From: Brevundimonas sp. G8
Lineage (GTDB): Bacteria > Pseudomonadota > Alphaproteobacteria > Caulobacterales > Caulobacteraceae
DNA: 64,000 nucleotides
Assembly: GCF_902506205.1 (NCBI RefSeq)
Contig: NZ_LR732816.1
Coordinates: 1,476,106-1,540,105 of the forward strand
Reading direction: 5' to 3'
The notes beneath the pieces are model-generated. The model did no database searches. It worked only from the letters and a program-made list of their open reading frames with translations, and was not told the DNA's origin. This document shows positions 35,731 to 46,511 of this stretch, one piece after another. The translations under genes and the position numbers were made by a program. How positions within the stretch are numbered: position 1 is the first letter of the stretch; each line of letters begins with the position of its first letter.

Positions 35731-36141
35731 ATGGCGTTGTTCCGTATTGTCTATGTCAGCGAGGCGACCGGGTCGGTCGGCTCCGGCCTCATGCCTCTGA
35801 TCGACATCATCGGCGTGTCCGAACAGAACAATCGCCGCGACCATCTGACCGGCGTGCTGATGCGCCACGACGGGCGGTTCCTTCAGATTCTCGAAGGGGC
35901 GCGCGCCGATCTGAACCGCGTCATGGCGCGGGTGAGCAAAGACCGCCGCCACGACAATCTGTGCATTCTGTCGGACCAACCGATCTCGGAACGACTGTTT
36001 CCCGCCTGGGCCATGGGGCGGCTGGAAGCGACGCCTGAGGTCGAGGCTTTCCTGGCGACCGATATGACGCAGGCGGACGTCCCCGCCGAGGTGGATCGTC
36101 TGCTGGCGGGTCTGGTTCAGACGACGGCCGACGCCGTTTAG
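35731..36141 (+). CDS. BLUF-domain blue-light photoreceptor
   Basis: A 136-residue single-domain BLUF protein. The FAD-site residues are all present: Tyr in FRIVYVSEA (residue 7), Asn in EQNNRRDHLTG, Gln in FLQILEGARADL, and Trp-x-Met in FPAWAMG. RDRRHDN-like KDRRHDNL is also typical. With no attached output domain, it probably signals by contacting a partner protein. ATG at 35731 follows AAGAG; a GTG six bases earlier is possible. The degenerate BLUF gene precedes it by 109 bases on the same strand, and a heteromer is conceivable. Confidence 0.88.
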   Translation: MALFRIVYVSEATGSVGSGLMPLIDIIGVSEQNNRRDHLTGVLMRHDGRFLQILEGARADLNRVMARVSKDRRHDNLCILSDQPISERLFPAWAMGRLEATPEVEAFLATDMTQADVPAEVDRLLAGLVQTTADAV

Positions 36142-36186
36142 CGCGGCGCCCCTCGCGCACCGCCGTCGGGATGGCTAGATGAGGCG

Positions 36187-36924
36187 GTGATCTTTTCCGA
36201 AGACGAAGTCGAACGCTATGCGCGCCACCTCGTCCTGTCCGAAGTGGGCGGGCCGGGGCAGCAGGCGCTGAAGCGCGCGCGCGTGCTGATCGTCGGGGCC
36301 GGCGGCGTGGGCGCGCCGGCGGCGCTGTATCTGGCGGGGGCGGGCGTGGGGACGCTGGGTCTGATCGACGACGATGTGGTGGGCCTGTCCAATCTTCAAC
36401 GGCAGATCGCCTTTTCCACGGTGGAGGTCGGCCGGCCCAAGGTCGAAGCGGCGGCGCAGAGGCTGGAGGGGCTCAATCCGCATGTGTCCGTCGAGACCTT
36501 CGGCGAGCGGCTGACGGCCGAAAATGCCCAGGCGCGGGTCGGGGCGTTCGACATCGTCCTGGACGGCACCGACGATTTCCAGACCCGGCTGTGGGTCAAT
36601 GCGGCCTGCGTCGCGTCCGGCAAGCCGCTGGTGTCGGGCGCGCTGGGACGCTGGAACGGTCAGGTCGGAGTGTTTGCGGGCCGGCCCTGCTATCAATGCC
36701 TGACGCCTGAGGTTCCGCCGGATGCGGAAACCTGTTCGCGGGTCGGGGTGGTCGGCGCGCTGGCGGGCGTGATCGGGTCGATGGCGGCGCTGGAGGTCAT
36801 CAAGCTGATCACGGGGGCGGGCGAGGCCCTGACCGGACGACTGCTGCTCTATGACGGTCTGGCGGGCACGGCGCGGACCGTGCGGGTGGGGGCTGACCCC
36901 TATTGTCCGGTCTGCGGCGACTGA
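36187..36924 (+). CDS. moeB: HesA/MoeB/ThiF family adenylyltransferase
   Basis: A 245-residue E1-like enzyme that adenylates the C-terminal glycine of small sulfur-carrier proteins (MoaD, or ThiS for ThiF). The family start FSEDEVERYARHLVLSEVGGPGQQAL, the ATP loop VLIVGAGGVG, VGLSNLQRQIAF and LDGTDDFQTR are present. Zinc-binding CxxC pairs are CYQC and CPVC at the end. There is no rhodanese domain. Start is a GTG at 36187. MoeB is preferred because of length and context, but ThiF cannot be excluded. Confidence 0.88.
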   Translation: MIFSEDEVERYARHLVLSEVGGPGQQALKRARVLIVGAGGVGAPAALYLAGAGVGTLGLIDDDVVGLSNLQRQIAFSTVEVGRPKVEAAAQRLEGLNPHVSVETFGERLTAENAQARVGAFDIVLDGTDDFQTRLWVNAACVASGKPLVSGALGRWNGQVGVFAGRPCYQCLTPEVPPDAETCSRVGVVGALAGVIGSMAALEVIKLITGAGEALTGRLLLYDGLAGTARTVRVGADPYCPVCGD

Positions 36925-36927
36925 GCC

Positions 36928-37179
36928 TCAGGCGGCCGTGGCGAAGCGGACGTCGGCCAGATCAAAGCCGGGCAGGGGTGCGGCGAAGCCCAGGGCGGGG
37001 TTGCTCAGCACCGTCACCAGCCGCTCGCCGCAATACAGATACAGGGTCTCGAACCCGACCCAGTTGCGGGCCACGCCTTCCAGCGCCTGATTGGCCGCCG
37101 TGTCGTGGATCGCGTCGAGGACGCAGATGTCCCGCACCGGAACGCCGGGCAGGTTGACGATGCAATAGTAGGAGTCCAA
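36928..37179 (-). CDS. Small hypothetical protein
   Basis: An 83-residue acidic/hydrophobic protein without a recognised domain (MDSYYCIVNLPGVPVRDICV...). The start is TTG at 37179 with a strong ribosome site GAGGAAG seven bases upstream, which supports a real gene. It is convergent with moeB, three bases from its stop, and divergent from the DUF6880-type gene. No signal peptide or membrane segment is seen. Function unknown. Confidence 0.6.
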   Translation of the reverse strand: MDSYYCIVNLPGVPVRDICVLDAIHDTAANQALEGVARNWVGFETLYLYCGERLVTVLSNPALGFAAPLPGFDLADVRFATAA

Positions 37180-37299
37180 CGCACGCTTCCTCAGACAGGT
37201 CGCCGGAAACGAAGCTCGCTCGCGGCGGTTCCTCCCCTGCCCGTGGTTTTCGACAGCCGTGTGAGTCCGGTCCGACAGACTTGTGAAAAAGGAGGCCCG

Positions 37300-38508
37300 A
37301 TGGCCCGACGTCCCGCCTCGCCCAAACGCCTAAACGCCGCCAATCTGAGCGGGTTGGGAGCGGATCGCCTGGGCGAACTGCTGATGCAGGCGGCCGACGC
37401 GGACGCCCTCCTGAAGCGCAGGCTCAGGCTGGTGCTGGCGGCGGAGGCCGGACCGGACCTGCTGGCGCTCGAACTGGACAAGCGGCTGGCGACCATCGCC
37501 TCCAGCCGGGCGCGAGTGTCGTGGCGGAAACGGCCGGACCTGCTGAGGGATCTGGACATCCTGCGCGGGGGCATTGTCGATGATCTGGCCGTGGCGGCGC
37601 CGGGAGCGGCGCTGGAGCGGCTGATCGCCTGGTTCGATCTGTTTCGCGGCCTGGCGACGCGGGTCAAGGATCAGAAGGGGGAGTTGGCGGCCGCGTTCGA
37701 GACGGCGGCGCCCGATCTGTGGCGGATCGCCGAGGCTGCTGTTCAGGCGGATGACAAGGCCGTCGCGCCTCTGGCCCAGGCGGTGGAGCGCCAGCCGCTG
37801 GAATACGCCCGCTGGATCGGGGCGGGCGGCGATGAACTGACGGCGGACCTGGCCAGGCGGCTGCTGGACCCTCTGGACAAGACATTGAGCGTGCGCGGGA
37901 TGCGGACCGTGATGCGACGGCTGGCCGACCGGGCGGGCGATCTGGATCTGTGGCTGTCGCTGACGACGCCGGAGGAGCGGGGCTCGCCGGATTTCGCGGC
38001 GGTGATGGCCAAGCGGCTTCTGGTCGCGGACCGCATCCCAGAGGCGCGACAGGCGCTGGAGGCGGCGCTGGCGCCCTCGGCGGGCAATCGGCGCTGGACG
38101 TTCGGGCGTTCGCCGCAAGCCGGCCCGCCGACCCTGACGCCGGCCTGGGAGGCGACCTCGATCGACCTGCTGGACGCCGAGGGCCGCAAGGACGAGGCGC
38201 AGGACCTGCGCTGGGCCATGTTCGAACGCGACCTGTCGGCGCCGGTGCTGAGGGCCTATCTGGCGCGCCTGCCGGACTTCGACGATGTCGAGGCGCTGGA
38301 CCGCGCCCTGGCCCACGCCGCGACCCATGCGGATTTCGAGACGGCTTTGGGCTTCCTGATGGACTGGCCCGCGCACCGCGAGGCGGCCGCCCTGGTCGAG
38401 CGCCGCATCCGCGAGGTTCGCACGGCTCTGCCCTCGAAGGCGGACTGGGCGGCGCGGCTGGCGCAGAAATATCCGGACGCGGCCGAGCGGTTGCTGGCGT
38501 CGGCTTAA
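37300..38508 (+). CDS. DUF6880-type protein, all-helical repeat-like
   Basis: A 402-residue protein with a basic N-terminus (MARRPASPKRLNAANLSGLG) and many helices of the TPR-like kind (RIPEARQALEAAL, LDAEGRKDEAQDLRWAMFERD). The start LGADRLGELLMQAADADALLKRRLRLVLAAE and overall length match the DUF6880 family. No catalytic motif is visible. AGGAGG lies five bases before the ATG, so I chose 37300 over an upstream in-frame ATG. The stop overlaps the convergent dehydrogenase stop by four bases (TTAA). Function unknown. Confidence 0.72.
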   Translation: MARRPASPKRLNAANLSGLGADRLGELLMQAADADALLKRRLRLVLAAEAGPDLLALELDKRLATIASSRARVSWRKRPDLLRDLDILRGGIVDDLAVAAPGAALERLIAWFDLFRGLATRVKDQKGELAAAFETAAPDLWRIAEAAVQADDKAVAPLAQAVERQPLEYARWIGAGGDELTADLARRLLDPLDKTLSVRGMRTVMRRLADRAGDLDLWLSLTTPEERGSPDFAAVMAKRLLVADRIPEARQALEAALAPSAGNRRWTFGRSPQAGPPTLTPAWEATSIDLLDAEGRKDEAQDLRWAMFERDLSAPVLRAYLARLPDFDDVEALDRALAHAATHADFETALGFLMDWPAHREAAALVERRIREVRTALPSKADWAARLAQKYPDAAERLLASA

Positions 38509-39491
38509 AGCATCGCTGGAATGACACGGTCCGGCGGGCGGTGGCCGTTCTGGTAGGTCATGATGTTGGCGATGACGCGGTCGCCCATGTCCTGGCGCGC
38601 TTCCAGGGTGGCGGAGCCTAGGTGGGGCAGCAGGACGACGTTGGGCTGGCCCAGCAGGCCGGGATGGATGTCCGGCTCGTTCTCGAACACGTCCAGGCCG
38701 ACGCCGGACAGGGCGCGCATGGCGACGGCCTGGGCCAAGGCCGCCTCGTCGATCAGTTCGCCGCGCGCGGTGTTGATCAGGATGGCGTGGGGCTGAAGCC
38801 GGGCCAGACGTTCGGCCGACAGCAAATGATGAGTGTCCTTGGTCGCTGGACAGTTCAGCGAGACGATGTCCATCCGCGCCAGCATCTGGTCCAGGTCGTC
38901 CCAATAGGTGGCGCCCAGCTCTTCTTCGATCAGGGCGGGGACGGGCTTTCGGTTATGGTAGTGGACCTGAAGCCCGAAGGCCTTGGCGCGGCGGGCCAGG
39001 GCCTGGCCGATCCGGCCCATGCCGACGACGCCCAGCCGCTTGCCCCATAGTTTTCGCCCGCACATCCAGGTCGGGGTCCAGCCCTCGAACCGGCCCTCTG
39101 CGACAACCTGGGCGCCCTCGACGATGCGGCGGCTGACGGCCAGGATCAGGCTCATGGCCAGGTCGGCGGTGTCCTCGGTCAGGACGCCGGGGGTGTTGGT
39201 GACGATGATCCCGCGCGCCACGGCCGCGTCGATGTCGATATGGTCCACGCCGGCGCCGAAGTTGGCGATCATCTTCAACTGTTCGCCCGCGCCATTGATC
39301 AGTTCGGCGTCGATGACGTCGGTGATGGTGGGAACCAGGACCTCGGCGCGCTGGACGGCGGCCTGGAGCGCGGCGCGGTCCATTGGCTGGTCCTTGAGGT
39401 TAAGTTCGGCGTCGAACAGCTCGCGCATCCGCGTTTCCACCGCGTCGGGCAGGCGTCTGGTTAATACGACCTTAAGCTTGCGGGCGGACAT
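38505..39491 (-). CDS. D-2-hydroxyacid dehydrogenase (glyoxylate/hydroxypyruvate reductase type)
   Basis: A 328-residue NAD(P)-dependent dehydrogenase. The Rossmann loop is GVVGMGRIGQALARRAKAFG; the catalytic Arg is in LINTARGELID, the Glu in GVGLDVFENEPD and the His in LLPHLGSAT. The start LKVVLTRRLPDAVETRMRELFD is like GyaR/glycerate dehydrogenase, which reduces glyoxylate or hydroxypyruvate. Exact substrate is uncertain. Single-gene unit, divergent from the SH3 gene. Confidence 0.88.
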   Translation of the reverse strand: MSARKLKVVLTRRLPDAVETRMRELFDAELNLKDQPMDRAALQAAVQRAEVLVPTITDVIDAELINGAGEQLKMIANFGAGVDHIDIDAAVARGIIVTNTPGVLTEDTADLAMSLILAVSRRIVEGAQVVAEGRFEGWTPTWMCGRKLWGKRLGVVGMGRIGQALARRAKAFGLQVHYHNRKPVPALIEEELGATYWDDLDQMLARMDIVSLNCPATKDTHHLLSAERLARLQPHAILINTARGELIDEAALAQAVAMRALSGVGLDVFENEPDIHPGLLGQPNVVLLPHLGSATLEARQDMGDRVIANIMTYQNGHRPPDRVIPAML

Positions 39492-39559
39492 TGCGGGCCT
39501 TGGTTTGCGGGCGGCGATTCAGACGGATCGAAAGCCCGCGCGACGGGTCGTTCCATTCA

Positions 39560-40132
39560 GTGTCTAGCAAAGCCGCCGCCATCTTCCAAAGCCTGCGACG
39601 CCGCATCGCCATCGTTCTCGCCGTTCTGGGCCTGGGCGTGATGGCCAGCGCGGGCGCGACCATGCCCGACGGGCGGCCCACGCCGACGGGGCTGGAGGTG
39701 CCGCGCTGGATTTCGCTGAAGTCCTCGCATGTGCGCGCCCGCCAAGGGCCGGGGCTGGACTATCCGATTCTGTGGGAATATCGCGCCGCCGGCCTGCCGG
39801 TGCAGGTGATCGCCGAGACGACGGAATGGCGCAAGATCTGCGACCCGGACGGCGCCGTCGCCTGGATCCACCGCACCGTGTCGTCGGGCCGCCGCTATGT
39901 CTTCAACACGACCGCTCAGGAAGTGCCGATCCGGTCGGGCCGATCCGAAACGGCCTCGGTGCGGGCGCGCCTGTCGCCCCGCGCCCTGGTGTCGCTGGAC
40001 GAATGTGAAGAGGGCTGGTGCAAGGTCCGCGCGCGACGGCTGGAAGGCTGGGTGGCGCAGCGGGCGGTGTTCGGAACCCAGGAACGGGCGCTGTGCAACG
40101 CCAATCGGCCGGCGGGCACGGGCCGCAACTGA
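39560..40132 (+). CDS. Exported SH3-domain protein
   Basis: A 190-residue protein. After a basic N-terminus and a hydrophobic helix (IAIVLAVLGLGVMASAGATM) come two bacterial SH3 repeats: WISLKSSHVRARQGPGLDYPILWEYRAAGLPV and FNTTAQEVPIRSGRSETASVRARLSPRAL. Such domains usually bind peptidoglycan in the periplasm. I use the GTG at 39560, as it puts the signal region at the N-terminus; a start at 39491 would overlap the divergent dehydrogenase start. Partner unknown. Confidence 0.75.
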   Translation: MSSKAAAIFQSLRRRIAIVLAVLGLGVMASAGATMPDGRPTPTGLEVPRWISLKSSHVRARQGPGLDYPILWEYRAAGLPVQVIAETTEWRKICDPDGAVAWIHRTVSSGRRYVFNTTAQEVPIRSGRSETASVRARLSPRALVSLDECEEGWCKVRARRLEGWVAQRAVFGTQERALCNANRPAGTGRN

Positions 40133-40201
40133 AGCCGCGCTGTTGAGCGAAGCGGCGCGGTCGTGTAACCCGCGCGCAACGCCTTAAGAAACGGAAGCGC
40201 C

Positions 40202-40735
40202 TTGACCCAGTCCCAATATCCTTCGTCCTTCGATCATGAGGCCCTGCTGGCCTCGGGCCGCGGCGAGCTGTTCGGTCCCGGCAATGCTCAGCTGCCCGCC
40301 CCGCCGATGCTGATGTTCGACAGGATCACGACGATCAACTCTGACGGCGGCGAGCACGGCAAGGGCTATGTCGAGGCGGAACTCGACATCAATCCCGAGC
40401 TCTGGTTTTTCCAGTGCCACTTCATCGGCGACCCGGTCATGCCGGGCTGCCTGGGCCTGGACGCCATGTGGCAACTGGTCGGTTTCTACCTGGGCTGGAT
40501 CGGCGGGCCCGGCAAGGGCCGCGCCCTGGGCGTCGGCGAAGTCAAGTTCACCGGCCAGGTGACGCCGGACATCAAGAAGGTGGTCTACAAGATCAACCTG
40601 AAACGCGTCATCAACCGCAAGCTGGTCATGGGCATCGCCGACGGCGTGCTGGAGGCCGACGGCCAGGTCATCTACACCTGCAATGACATGCGGGTCGGCC
40701 TGTTCGGCGCCAAGGATGAGGCGGCGGGCGCTTAA
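40202..40735 (+). CDS. fabA: 3-hydroxydecanoyl-ACP dehydratase/isomerase
   Basis: Introduces the cis double bond in unsaturated fatty acid synthesis. The 177-residue hot-dog protein has catalytic His73 in [13 protein letters not shown] and Asp87 in LGLDAMWQ, matching the E. coli pair. The start is TTG at 40202 with GGAAG five bases upstream; no suitable ATG exists. fabB follows 66 bases later, the usual partner. Confidence 0.96.
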   Translation: MTQSQYPSSFDHEALLASGRGELFGPGNAQLPAPPMLMFDRITTINSDGGEHGKGYVEAELDINPELWFFQCHFIGDPVMPGCLGLDAMWQLVGFYLGWIGGPGKGRALGVGEVKFTGQVTPDIKKVVYKINLKRVINRKLVMGIADGVLEADGQVIYTCNDMRVGLFGAKDEAAGA

Positions 40736-40801
40736 GCCCCTATATAACCGCGAACAAGGCGGACGGTCTTCGGGCCAAGAAGCATTCGAGAAGGAAACAC
40801 C

Positions 40802-42019
40802 ATGCGTCGTGTCGTCGTCACCGGCCTGGGCATCGTCTCCTCCATCGGCCACGGCGCCGAAGAGGTCACCCAGTCTCTGCGCGAAGCCCGTTCGGGCGTC
40901 GTCCATGCCCCCGATCACGCCAAATACGGCTTCCGCAGCCAGGTCTGGGCGCCGCCCAAGATCGGCCCGTGGGAAGAACTGGTGGACCGTCGCGCGGCCC
41001 GCTTCCTGGCCAACGGCACGGCGTGGGCGCACATCGCCTTCGAAGAGGCGCTGAAATCGTCGGGCATGAGCGCGGACGAAATCAAGGACGACCGGATCGG
41101 CCTGATCGTCGGCGAGGGCGGCCCCTCGACCCAGGTCATCCTGCAGGCGGCGGCCACGACGGTCGAGCGCGGTTCGCCCAAGCGAATCGGCCCGTTCGCG
41201 GTGCCGAAGGCCATGGCGTCCGGCCCCTCGGCGGTGCTGTCGACCTGGTTCCAGATGCGCGGCGTCAACTATTCGATCAGCTCGGCCTGCGCGACGTCGG
41301 CTCACTGCATCGGCGCCGGGGTCGAACAGATCCAGTGGGGCAAGCAGGACGTGGTCTTCGCCGGCGGCTGCGAGGACATCGACTGGTCCATGTCGAACAT
41401 GTTCGACGCCATGGGCGCCATGTCTTCCGACTTCAACGACAACCCGTCGGTCGCCTCGCGCGCCTATGACGTCAACCGCGACGGCTTCGTCATCGCCGGC
41501 GGCGCGGGCATCGTGGTGCTGGAAGAATACGAGCGGGCCAAGGCGCGCGGCGCGACCATCTATGCCGAGGTCACCGGATACGGCGCCAACGCCGATGGTC
41601 ACGACATGGTCGCTCCTTCTGGCGAGGGCGCCCAGCGCTGCATGAAGATCGCGTTGGAACAGGCCGGCAATCCCCGGATCGATTACCTGAACCCGCACGG
41701 CACCTCGACCCCGGTCGGCGATTCCAAGGAGATGGAGGCCGTGCGCGCCATCTTCGGCGACCAGATGCCGATGATCTCCTCGACCAAGTCGCTGACGGGC
41801 CACTCGCTCGGCGCGGCGGGCGCGCAGGAAGCCATCTACTGCCTGTTGATGATGCAGAACGGCTTTGCGGCCGAGAGCGCCCATATCGAGACCCTCGATC
41901 CGGCGTTCGAGGGCATGCCCATCCTGCGTCAGCGTCATGAGGGCGAACTGACCCACGTCATGTCCAACAGCTTCGGCTTCGGCGGCACCAACGGCACGCT
42001 GATCCTGTCGAAGGTCTGA
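40802..42019 (+). CDS. fabB: 3-oxoacyl-ACP synthase I
   Basis: Elongates the cis-unsaturated acyl chain made by FabA. The 405-residue protein has the nucleophile Cys163 in SISSACATSAHCIG and the two His in NPHGTSTPVGD and KSLTGHSLGAAG, the KAS I triad. The FGFGGTNGTLI end is typical. AAGGAAA precedes the ATG. fabA and fabB form an operon; no fabI follows, and the downstream 394 bases have no clear gene. Confidence 0.96.
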   Translation: MRRVVVTGLGIVSSIGHGAEEVTQSLREARSGVVHAPDHAKYGFRSQVWAPPKIGPWEELVDRRAARFLANGTAWAHIAFEEALKSSGMSADEIKDDRIGLIVGEGGPSTQVILQAAATTVERGSPKRIGPFAVPKAMASGPSAVLSTWFQMRGVNYSISSACATSAHCIGAGVEQIQWGKQDVVFAGGCEDIDWSMSNMFDAMGAMSSDFNDNPSVASRAYDVNRDGFVIAGGAGIVVLEEYERAKARGATIYAEVTGYGANADGHDMVAPSGEGAQRCMKIALEQAGNPRIDYLNPHGTSTPVGDSKEMEAVRAIFGDQMPMISSTKSLTGHSLGAAGAQEAIYCLLMMQNGFAAESAHIETLDPAFEGMPILRQRHEGELTHVMSNSFGFGGTNGTLILSKV

Positions 42020-43457
<1,438 letters not shown>

Positions 43458-43475
43458 CCGGACAGCAGGCGGGGT

Positions 43476-44219
43476 TCAGTCGTAGCGCACGCCGCTGAGA
43501 TAGAGCCCCGCCGAGGGGGCGACGGGGCCGCACCGGGCGCGGTCCTTCGCCTCCAGCGCCGCCTTGACGTCGTGGGCGGTCCAGCGGCCCAGACCCACCT
43601 CGACCAGGGTTCCGGCCATCGACCGGACCTGGCGATGCAGAAAGCTGCGCGCCTGAAACACCAGATGCACCTCCTCGCCGAAGCGGGAGACGCGGGCCAC
43701 GTCCAGGGTGCGGACCGGCGACTTGGACTGGCAGCCCACGTCGCGGAAGGTGGTGAAGTCGTGATGCCCGACCAGAACCTGGGCCGCGTGGTGCATGGCC
43801 TCGGCGTCCAGGGGCTTCTTGACGTGCCAGACGCGGTCGCGCTCCAGCACCGGCTGGGGGCGGCGGTTCAGGATGCGGTACAGATAACCTCGGCCGGTCG
43901 CCGAGAACCGGGCGTGCCAATCGGGATCGGGCGCATAGTCCGCCGACAGGACGCAGACATCCTGTTTGACCAGATGGGCGTTCATGGCGTTCAGCACCGT
44001 ATCAACGGGCCAGTCGCGTTCCAGATCAGCATGGATGACCTGGGCGGTCGCATGGACGCCAGTGTCGGTGCGGCCGGCGGCGGCGATGCGGATCCGCTCG
44101 CCCGAGAAGGCGTGTATGGCCGCCTCCAGTGCGCCCTGCACCGTCGGTTGGCCGTTCTGGGCCTGGAAGCCGTTGTAGGCCGTGCCGTCGTATTCGATCG
44201 TCAGCTTGTAGCGCGGCAT
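43476..44219 (-). CDS. truA: tRNA pseudouridine(38-40) synthase
   Basis: Makes pseudouridine in the anticodon arm. The 247-residue protein has the family start YKLTIEYDGTAYNGFQ and catalytic Asp52 in AAAGRTDTGVHA. FLHRQVRSMAGTLVEVGLGRW is the typical C-terminal motif. Its ATG shares one base with the fmt stop (TGATG); an open frame extends further upstream but overlaps fmt. Last gene of the def-hypothetical-fmt-truA operon. Confidence 0.95.
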   Translation of the reverse strand: MPRYKLTIEYDGTAYNGFQAQNGQPTVQGALEAAIHAFSGERIRIAAAGRTDTGVHATAQVIHADLERDWPVDTVLNAMNAHLVKQDVCVLSADYAPDPDWHARFSATGRGYLYRILNRRPQPVLERDRVWHVKKPLDAEAMHHAAQVLVGHHDFTTFRDVGCQSKSPVRTLDVARVSRFGEEVHLVFQARSFLHRQVRSMAGTLVEVGLGRWTAHDVKAALEAKDRARCGPVAPSAGLYLSGVRYD

Positions 44220-45142
44220 CAGCCGAGCACGGTCCCGGCCGGCAGGGCGAATCCGCGCAGCATCTCGTCGGCCGATTGCGCCGCCTTGCCCTCGCGCTGA
44301 ACCCGGATCAGACGCACGGCCCCGTCGCCGCAGGCCACGGTCAGGGCGTCGTCCAGGGTCTCGCCCGGCGCGCCCGATCCGTCCGTCAGGGCCGACAGCA
44401 GGGCCTTCACCCGCACAGGCCCCGTCTCTGACGGCGCTTCGAACCAGGCGCCGGGGAAGGGCGATAGGCCGCGGATGTGGACGTCCACCTCGGCGGCCGG
44501 GCGGGTCCAGTCGATGCGGGCTTCGGCCGGGGTGATCTTCTTGGCGTAAGTCGGCTCGCCGACCTGTTCCGACGGGGTGACGCTGCCGCGCTCGATGGCC
44601 GCCAGCGCACGCGGCCACAGGCCGGCGCCGACATGGGACATGCGCTCGGACATGGTGGCGGCCGTGTCGTCGGCGCGGATGTCCATCAGCTCGGTCAGCA
44701 GGATGGGGCCTTCGTCCAGGCCGACGCCCATCTGCATGATCTGGACGCCGGTCTGGGCGTCGCCGGCCATGATGGCGCGCTGGATCGGCGCAGCCCCGCG
44801 CCAGCGGGGCAGCAGCGACCCATGAAGGTTGAAACAGCCCAGGCGGGGCGCATCCAGCACCTCGGCCTTGAGGATCTGGCCGTAGGCGACGACGCAGGCG
44901 GCGTCGAGGTCCAGGCTCTGGAAGGCGGCGATGGCGTCGGGCGCCTTCATGCTCTCGGGCGTGAAGACGGGCAGGCCCATGGTCTCGGCGAAGGCATGGA
45001 CCGGCGACGGCGTCAGCTTCTGGCCCCGGCCTTTGGGGCGTGGCGGCTGCGAATAGACGGCGACGATCTCGTGACCCGAGGCGATCAGCTCGGCCAGGGA
45101 CGGCACGGCGAAGTCGGGAGTTCCCATGAAGGCAAGGCGCAT
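44219..45142 (-). CDS. fmt: Methionyl-tRNA formyltransferase
   Basis: Formylates the initiator Met-tRNA. The 307-residue protein begins [16 protein letters not shown] and has the active-site [21 protein letters not shown] and the formyl-site [11 protein letters not shown]. The ATG at 45142 has AAAGG about six bases upstream and fits the family start; a GTG six bases earlier is possible. Follows def in the same operon, the usual pairing of start-methionine processing enzymes. Confidence 0.95.
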   Translation of the reverse strand: MRLAFMGTPDFAVPSLAELIASGHEIVAVYSQPPRPKGRGQKLTPSPVHAFAETMGLPVFTPESMKAPDAIAAFQSLDLDAACVVAYGQILKAEVLDAPRLGCFNLHGSLLPRWRGAAPIQRAIMAGDAQTGVQIMQMGVGLDEGPILLTELMDIRADDTAATMSERMSHVGAGLWPRALAAIERGSVTPSEQVGEPTYAKKITPAEARIDWTRPAAEVDVHIRGLSPFPGAWFEAPSETGPVRVKALLSALTDGSGAPGETLDDALTVACGDGAVRLIRVQREGKAAQSADEMLRGFALPAGTVLG

Positions 45143-45160
45143 GGGCACGCCTTTAGAGGT

Positions 45161-45439
45161 TTACTGCCAGCGGGTGAAGACGCCGCCGCCTTCGTCCCAC
45201 TCGCCGCCAGCGTCCAGGGCGTCGTCGAAGTCGAGCAGCTTGTCCAGCAGCAGGCCCGCCACCACGCCCAGCAGGGCCACGCCGGCCAAAGTCGCGACGC
45301 CGGCGACGCCGATCTTCTGGCTGCGGGTCAGACGACGGCGGCCCGAGGAATCGATGATCAGCGATCGGCCGCGCGGAATGGACGGCGCGATGCGGCGCGC
45401 AGCGCGTTCGATACGTTCGGGGCGGACGATCTTGGTCAT
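45161..45439 (-). CDS. Small single-helix membrane protein between def and fmt
   Basis: A 92-residue protein with a basic N-terminal half (RPERIERAARRIAPSIPRGR), one membrane helix (IGVAGVATLAGVALLGVVAGLLL) and an acidic tail (DFDDALDAGGEWDEGG). Its ATG overlaps the def stop (ATGA) and fmt begins 18 bases after it, so it is part of the operon and very probably translated. No known family recognised; function unknown. Confidence 0.7.
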   Translation of the reverse strand: MTKIVRPERIERAARRIAPSIPRGRSLIIDSSGRRRLTRSQKIGVAGVATLAGVALLGVVAGLLLDKLLDFDDALDAGGEWDEGGGVFTRWQ

Positions 45440-46017
45440 CAGGCGGCGATCCTGTCGCGGGCGGCCTTCTTGACCTTGGTCACGGCGCGATCCCGCTTGA
45501 GACGCGACAGGTGGTCGATGAAGAGCACGCCGTTAAGGTGGTCCATCTCGTGCTGGATGCAGACGGCGTAGAGGCCCTCTGCCTCTTCCTCCACCGACTG
45601 ACCGTCACGGTTCAGATAGCGAATGCGGACGCGGGCGGGGCGTTCCACCTTGTCGAAATACTCGGGGATCGACAGGCAGCCTTCTTCGTAGGTGTAGAGC
45701 TCGTCCGAGGTCCACAGGATTTCCGGGTTGGCGAAGAAGCGCGGGTTCTTGCGCGCTTCGAACGCCTCGGGGGTGTCCTCTTCCTCGGTCTCGGGGATCG
45801 TGCCGTCGCGATCGCCCAGGTCCATGACGATGACCCGGTCCAAGGCGCCGATCTGAACGGCGGCCAGGCCGATGCCGGGTGCGTCGTACATGGTCTCCAG
45901 CATGTCATCCATCAGGGCGCGGACGGCGTCATCCACCGCCGCCACGGGTGTGGACACCTGCTTCAGGATCGCCAGGTCGGCGGGGAGGTCGATGGTGAGG
46001 ATACGTCGGATGGCCAT
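45439..46017 (-). CDS. def: Peptide deformylase
   Basis: Removes the formyl group from new proteins. The 192-residue protein has all three motifs: [10 protein letters not shown] (49-58), EGCLSIP with metal ligand Cys114, and QHEMDHLNG with ligands His156 and His160 and catalytic Glu157. There is an acidic insert ([17 protein letters not shown]) between the first two. I chose the ATG at 46017 ([10 protein letters not shown]), the usual family start, over an upstream in-frame codon at 46053. First gene of the def-fmt-truA operon. Confidence 0.95.
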   Translation of the reverse strand: MAIRRILTIDLPADLAILKQVSTPVAAVDDAVRALMDDMLETMYDAPGIGLAAVQIGALDRVIVMDLGDRDGTIPETEEEDTPEAFEARKNPRFFANPEILWTSDELYTYEEGCLSIPEYFDKVERPARVRIRYLNRDGQSVEEEAEGLYAVCIQHEMDHLNGVLFIDHLSRLKRDRAVTKVKKAARDRIAA

Positions 46018-46077
46018 GGCCGGGGACGTAAGCCCGCCCCGGCCCAAGGTCAAGATTTTCGCCTATTCGTCGCCGCC

Positions 46078-46479
46078 CTATTCCTTGCCAGGAAGCGCGC
46101 GGGGTTTGCGGTGCTCGTCGATGGCGACATAGGTGAAAACGCCTTGGGTCACGCGGACGGACGCAGCCTGGGGCTGGCCCCGTGCCCGCTTCCAGGCCTC
46201 GACGTGGACGCGAATGGAGGTGCGGCCCGAGCCGATGACATGGGCGTAGATGCTGACCTCGTCGCCGACCGAAACGGGCTGATGGAAGACCATGCCGTCC
46301 AGCGCCACGGTGGCGCAGCGTCCGCAGGCCAGTTCGAACGCCGGGGTTGCGCCCGCCACATCCATCTGGGCCAGCAGCCAGCCGCCGAAGATGTCGCCTT
46401 CGGGGTTGGTGTCCGCCGGCATGGCGATGATGCGGCCGACGGGCTGGTACTCTGGCGGTTGTTCGGGGGCGTCGGACAT
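46078..46479 (-). CDS. Acyl-CoA thioesterase, YciA-like hot-dog fold
   Basis: A 133-residue hot-dog thioesterase. MPADTNPEGDIFGGWLLAQMD carries the conserved Asn/Asp region of the YciA/BACH branch, and VSIYAHVIGSGRTSIRVHVEAW is the central strand. Such enzymes cleave acyl-CoA to free acid and CoA, with broad specificity. Same direction as def 60 bases downstream and as the hypothetical gene before it, so read-through is possible. Confidence 0.88.
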   Translation of the reverse strand: MSDAPEQPPEYQPVGRIIAMPADTNPEGDIFGGWLLAQMDVAGATPAFELACGRCATVALDGMVFHQPVSVGDEVSIYAHVIGSGRTSIRVHVEAWKRARGQPQAASVRVTQGVFTYVAIDEHRKPRALPGKE

Positions 46480-46511
46480 GATGGAACCTGCTGTTCGGGG
46501 AGGCGGGCTCT

